Assembly (NCBI RefSeq): GCF_000023125.1
Contig: NC_013037.1
Coordinates: forward strand, 3,162,001-3,226,000
Reading direction: 5' to 3'
Length of the DNA stretch: 64,000 nt
Source of the DNA: Dyadobacter fermentans DSM 18053
Lineage (GTDB): Bacteria > Bacteroidota > Bacteroidia > Cytophagales > Spirosomataceae
Shown one piece after another: positions 61,301-64,000 of the stretch. Within the stretch, counting starts at the first letter, position 1. Every line of letters starts with the position of its first letter. Below the pieces are notes generated by a model. That model was given only the letters and a program-made list of their open reading frames with translations. It made no database searches and had not been told where the DNA came from. Both the position numbers and the translations under genes were made by a program.

Positions 61301-63574
61301 ATGATAATCGGAGAATCGACACACAAAAGAGAACCTAAAACCATTGCGCTTGCGGCGGACCTGGTAATTGTAGGAGGCGGACTGACAGGCACCTGCGCGG
61401 CCGTTACCGCAGCCCGTGCGGGGCTGAAAGTGCTGCTTGTGCAGGACCGGCCCGTGCTGGGCGGGAACTGTTCGAGCGAAGTGCGGCTATGGATACTGGG
61501 CGCGACCTCGCATATGGGCAACAATAACCGCTGGGCGCGCGAAGGCGGCGTGATCGACGAGATCATGCTCGAAAACGCATACCGCAACCCGGACGGCAAC
61601 CCGCTCATTTTCGACACGGTGCTGCTTGAAAAAGTGACGCAGGAAGCAAACATCACGCTGCTGCTGAACACGGCGGTTTACGATTTGGACAAGGCACAAA
61701 ACGGCGACAAGATCGAGGCCGTACACGCATTTTGCAGCCAGAACAGCACCAAATACACGCTGACGGCACCGCTGTTTTGCGACGCTTCGGGCGATGGTAT
61801 CGTCGGGTTTCTCGCAGGAGCTGCGTTCCGAATGGGCGCGGAGTCGGCGGAAGAATTTGGAGAGAAATTCGCGCCGGACAAGGCCTATGGCGAGCTGCTG
61901 GGGCATTCTATGTATTTCTATTCCAAAGATATAGGCAGGCCGGTAAAGTTTGTACCGCCTGCATTCGCTTTGAAGGACATCACGCATATTCCCCGCTATA
62001 AAACGTTCAATCCTAAAGACTTCGGCTGCCGGCTCTGGTGGCTGGAATACGGTGGCAGGCTGGACACGGTGCACGACACTGAAAAGATCAAATGGGAACT
62101 TTGGAAGGTCGTTTACGGCGCCTGGAACTACATTAAGAATTCGGGCGAATTTCCCGAGGCCGAGAACATGACGCTCGAATGGGTGGGAACCATTCCCGGC
62201 AAGCGCGAAAGTCGCCGGTTTGAAGGCGATTATCTGCTCAGACAGCAGGATGTGGTGGAGCAAACCGTATTCCCCGACACCGTTGCATTCGGTGGTTGGA
62301 GCCTCGACCTCCACCCTGCCGACGGCGTTTACAGTGATCAGGCAGGTTGCAACCAGTGGCATAGCAAAGGCGTTTATAGCATTCCATACCGCTGTTTTTA
62401 CAGCAAAAACATTGAAAACCTCTTTATCGCGGGCCGCATTATCAGCGCCACGCACGTCGCATTTGCCTCCACGCGCGTGATGGCCACGAGCGCGACGGGC
62501 GGCCAGGCGGTCGCGATGGCAGCGGCAGTAGCGCACAAGCATGGCTGCACCCCGAGGGAAGTGGGCGAAAAGCATTTGGAAGAATTGCAGCTGGAACTCT
62601 GGCGTTCCGGCCAGTATCTGCCACAAACTGCCGTTTCCGACCCGGATAACCTCGTTAACAATGCGCAAATACAGGCTTCGTCCACATTAGAATTGAAAGA
62701 ACTTACCGGCTCCGACCAATGGAAGCCGATCCAGCATTCGGTGGCACAAATGCTGCCGGTGCGGGGCAATATGCCTTCGGTGACCGTTTGGGTAGAAGCG
62801 GCGCAGGATACCGAGCTGGTGGTGGAGTTGCGTAAAAGCAGCAAGCCGTTCAACCATACGCCGGATGTGATTTTGGAAACTAAAAGCTACCGTCTGATCA
62901 CTGGAAAGCACGAACTCGTGCTGGATTGGGACAGCCATTTTGCCGAAGAATGCTATACCTTCGTGAGCTTTCTCAAAAACGCAGACGTTAAAATCCAGTA
63001 CAGCGAGCAGCGCGTTACCGGTTTGGTAACGGTTTTCAATGCGACGAATCCTGCCGTTTCCAACTACGGAAAGCAGGAACCGACGGAAGATCTGGGCGTG
63101 GACACGTTCGAATTCTGGTGCCCGCAGCGCCGTCCGGCCGGTTTGAACCTGGCATTCACATTAAGCGAGCCCATCCGTCTTTTTGGAACAGAAAACCTCC
63201 AAAACGGCTGGCACCGGCCCATCGCCTCGCCAAATGCCTGGGTAGCGGCGCCGGACGACCGTCATCCCGAGATCGACATTCAATGGAATGAAAATCAACT
63301 CGTTTCGAAAATCGAGCTGGTGTTCGATACGGATTTCGACCATCCGATGGAGAATGTGATTTACGTACATCCCGAAACCGTGATGCCGTTTTGTGCGCAG
63401 AATGTGGAGGTGATCGATGACGCCGGGAAGGTAATCGGCACAATTGCGGACAATCACCTTACCAAAAGAACCATCACGCTGGCTGCGCCGGTAAGCACAC
63501 GTTCGCTGAAAATCAGGCTGCAAAACAGCCATGCACACGTGCCGGTGTCGCTTATGGAAGTCCGCGCGTATTAA
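61301..63574 (+). CDS. Cytoplasmic FAD-dependent oxidoreductase with C-terminal beta domain
   Basis: A 757-residue protein without a signal peptide. The FAD loop LVIVGGGLTGTCAAVTAARA lies at residues about 22-41, followed by LLVQDRPVLGGNCSSEVRLW. Later blocks (PYRCFYSKNIENLFIAGRII and THVAFASTRVMATSATGGQA) match the secreted paralogue at 51586. Residues about 470-757 form an extra beta-rich region ending in a discoidin-like stretch. Substrate unknown, perhaps the imported sugar. It is the last complete gene of the locus and is followed by a strong hairpin. Confidence 0.85.
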   Translation: MIIGESTHKREPKTIALAADLVIVGGGLTGTCAAVTAARAGLKVLLVQDRPVLGGNCSSEVRLWILGATSHMGNNNRWAREGGVIDEIMLENAYRNPDGNPLIFDTVLLEKVTQEANITLLLNTAVYDLDKAQNGDKIEAVHAFCSQNSTKYTLTAPLFCDASGDGIVGFLAGAAFRMGAESAEEFGEKFAPDKAYGELLGHSMYFYSKDIGRPVKFVPPAFALKDITHIPRYKTFNPKDFGCRLWWLEYGGRLDTVHDTEKIKWELWKVVYGAWNYIKNSGEFPEAENMTLEWVGTIPGKRESRRFEGDYLLRQQDVVEQTVFPDTVAFGGWSLDLHPADGVYSDQAGCNQWHSKGVYSIPYRCFYSKNIENLFIAGRIISATHVAFASTRVMATSATGGQAVAMAAAVAHKHGCTPREVGEKHLEELQLELWRSGQYLPQTAVSDPDNLVNNAQIQASSTLELKELTGSDQWKPIQHSVAQMLPVRGNMPSVTVWVEAAQDTELVVELRKSSKPFNHTPDVILETKSYRLITGKHELVLDWDSHFAEECYTFVSFLKNADVKIQYSEQRVTGLVTVFNATNPAVSNYGKQEPTEDLGVDTFEFWCPQRRPAGLNLAFTLSEPIRLFGTENLQNGWHRPIASPNAWVAAPDDRHPEIDIQWNENQLVSKIELVFDTDFDHPMENVIYVHPETVMPFCAQNVEVIDDAGKVIGTIADNHLTKRTITLAAPVSTRSLKIRLQNSHAHVPVSLMEVRAY

Positions 63575-63632
63575 TGCGGCTTCCTTTTTATTCTTTGAAA
63601 ACTAATAAATTGATCTTAAATTTGCCGTCCTG

Positions 63633-63658
63633 AAATAGCAAACATTAGTTTGCTATTT
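63633..63658 (+). terminator. Terminator-like hairpin at the end of the glycan locus
   Basis: Perfect 11-base arms AAATAGCAAAC and GTTTGCTATTT with an ATTA loop, followed by TCTTG. It lies 59 bases after the FAD oxidoreductase stop. Confidence 0.7.
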
Positions 63659-63700
63659 TCTTGAAAGTTTACTCTATAATTATAGTATACTACATAGACT

Positions 63701-64000
63701 TTGAAGGAAGCGGCGGATTTTACACCCTCAACTGAAAACAACGAAAAGACCTGGGAATCGCTACAAGTGGCTTATATCGCAAGTGGTGATCCTGAGGAAG
63801 ATCGGCGTTTGGCTGCGCTCGCGCGGGAGCAGGGAAAGGCTGTTTTTTTGCGCGACCTGCCTGAGGAATCGGATGCCATTTTTCAGAATGCGCCCCCGGT
63901 ACCCGAAAACGGGCAGCCAATCGTTCGCGCTTCCAGAAATAATCCAAAAACGCCGCTCACCTGGGAGACCATCCAGCAGAAACTCTGGGCGGCCACCATC
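63701..64000 (+). CDS. Partial ORF at window end, weakly like siroheme synthase N-domain
   Basis: An open frame runs from TTG 63701 (a stop lies three bases earlier) to the right edge, 100 codons. The product starts LKEAADFTPSTENNEKTWES and contains DPEEDRRLAALAREQGKAVF followed by LRDLPEESDAIFQNA. The latter faintly recalls the second half of the Met8/CysG precorrin-2 dehydrogenase domain, but the glycine-rich NAD loop is missing. The start is uncertain because no ATG is available. It could be a fragment or an unrelated protein. Confidence 0.35.
   Translation, partial: MKEAADFTPSTENNEKTWESLQVAYIASGDPEEDRRLAALAREQGKAVFLRDLPEESDAIFQNAPPVPENGQPIVRASRNNPKTPLTWETIQQKLWAATI

Noticed and set aside
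61487..62668. Long minus-strand reading frame of 393 codons
   Set aside because: It is antisense to the FAD oxidoreductase, has no recognisable domain, and the plus-strand frame has clear motifs.

Overview
The window reads as the chromosome of a Bacteroidota species, most likely a Cytophagales bacterium of the Dyadobacter/Spirosoma kind. That placement is inference from gene content: a SusC/SusD pair, DUF4403 and DUF2027-Smr proteins, an OmpA-family porin with calcium-type repeats, a long-tailed ribosomal protein bS16, and TTG-N20-TAnnTTTG type promoters. Base composition is about half GC. No rRNA or tRNA gene was seen; the one clear structural RNA is RNase P RNA.

Left part (1-16 kb). A TetR-regulated efflux operon (tetR, tolC, then an adaptor gene running off the left edge) is followed by DUF421 and ApbE genes, small membrane proteins, a GT-C-like membrane protein, an exported protein resembling polysaccharide lyases, an alpha/beta hydrolase, a Crp-type regulator and an exported amidotransferase-like protein. 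At 11.7-13.7 kb there is a pocket of decay: a Uma2 gene with a nonsense codon near its start and a dead DUF2281/PIN toxin-antitoxin pair, on either side of an intact MarR-GNAT fusion gene that has a perfect palindromic operator candidate. lpxB, queD and a heptose epimerase gene follow.

Middle part (16-37 kb). Housekeeping genes: sufB, a Kef-type antiporter, a D-cysteine desulfhydrase/ACC deaminase homologue, an rluD family gene, the rpsP-rimM-trmD operon, an OmpA gene, rnpB, a run of envelope proteins (DUF4403, DUF2027-Smr, DUF2279, VWA), fabG, a second SDR, and an ABC exporter pair.

Right part (37-64 kb). Accessory glycan-degradation region. An asparaginase of the glycosylasparaginase type and two GH29 fucosidases form one operon. 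A GH76-like enzyme, a sugar isomerase and a YoeB toxin-antitoxin pair follow. A LacI-family regulator with an extra N-terminal zinc ribbon then faces a long forward operon: susC, susD, a secreted protein with an ApbE-type flavinylation-like motif, a secreted FAD oxidoreductase, ApbE, a large putative glycosidase, a sodium:solute symporter, a GH2 enzyme and a second, cytoplasmic FAD oxidoreductase. A 32-bp near-perfect palindrome between lacI and susC is the likely operator.

The most interesting proposal is that this locus couples glycan uptake to flavin redox chemistry outside the cytoplasm: ApbE would attach FMN to its operon neighbour, which could exchange electrons with the secreted FAD enzyme. 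This is inference from motifs and gene order and has not been tested.
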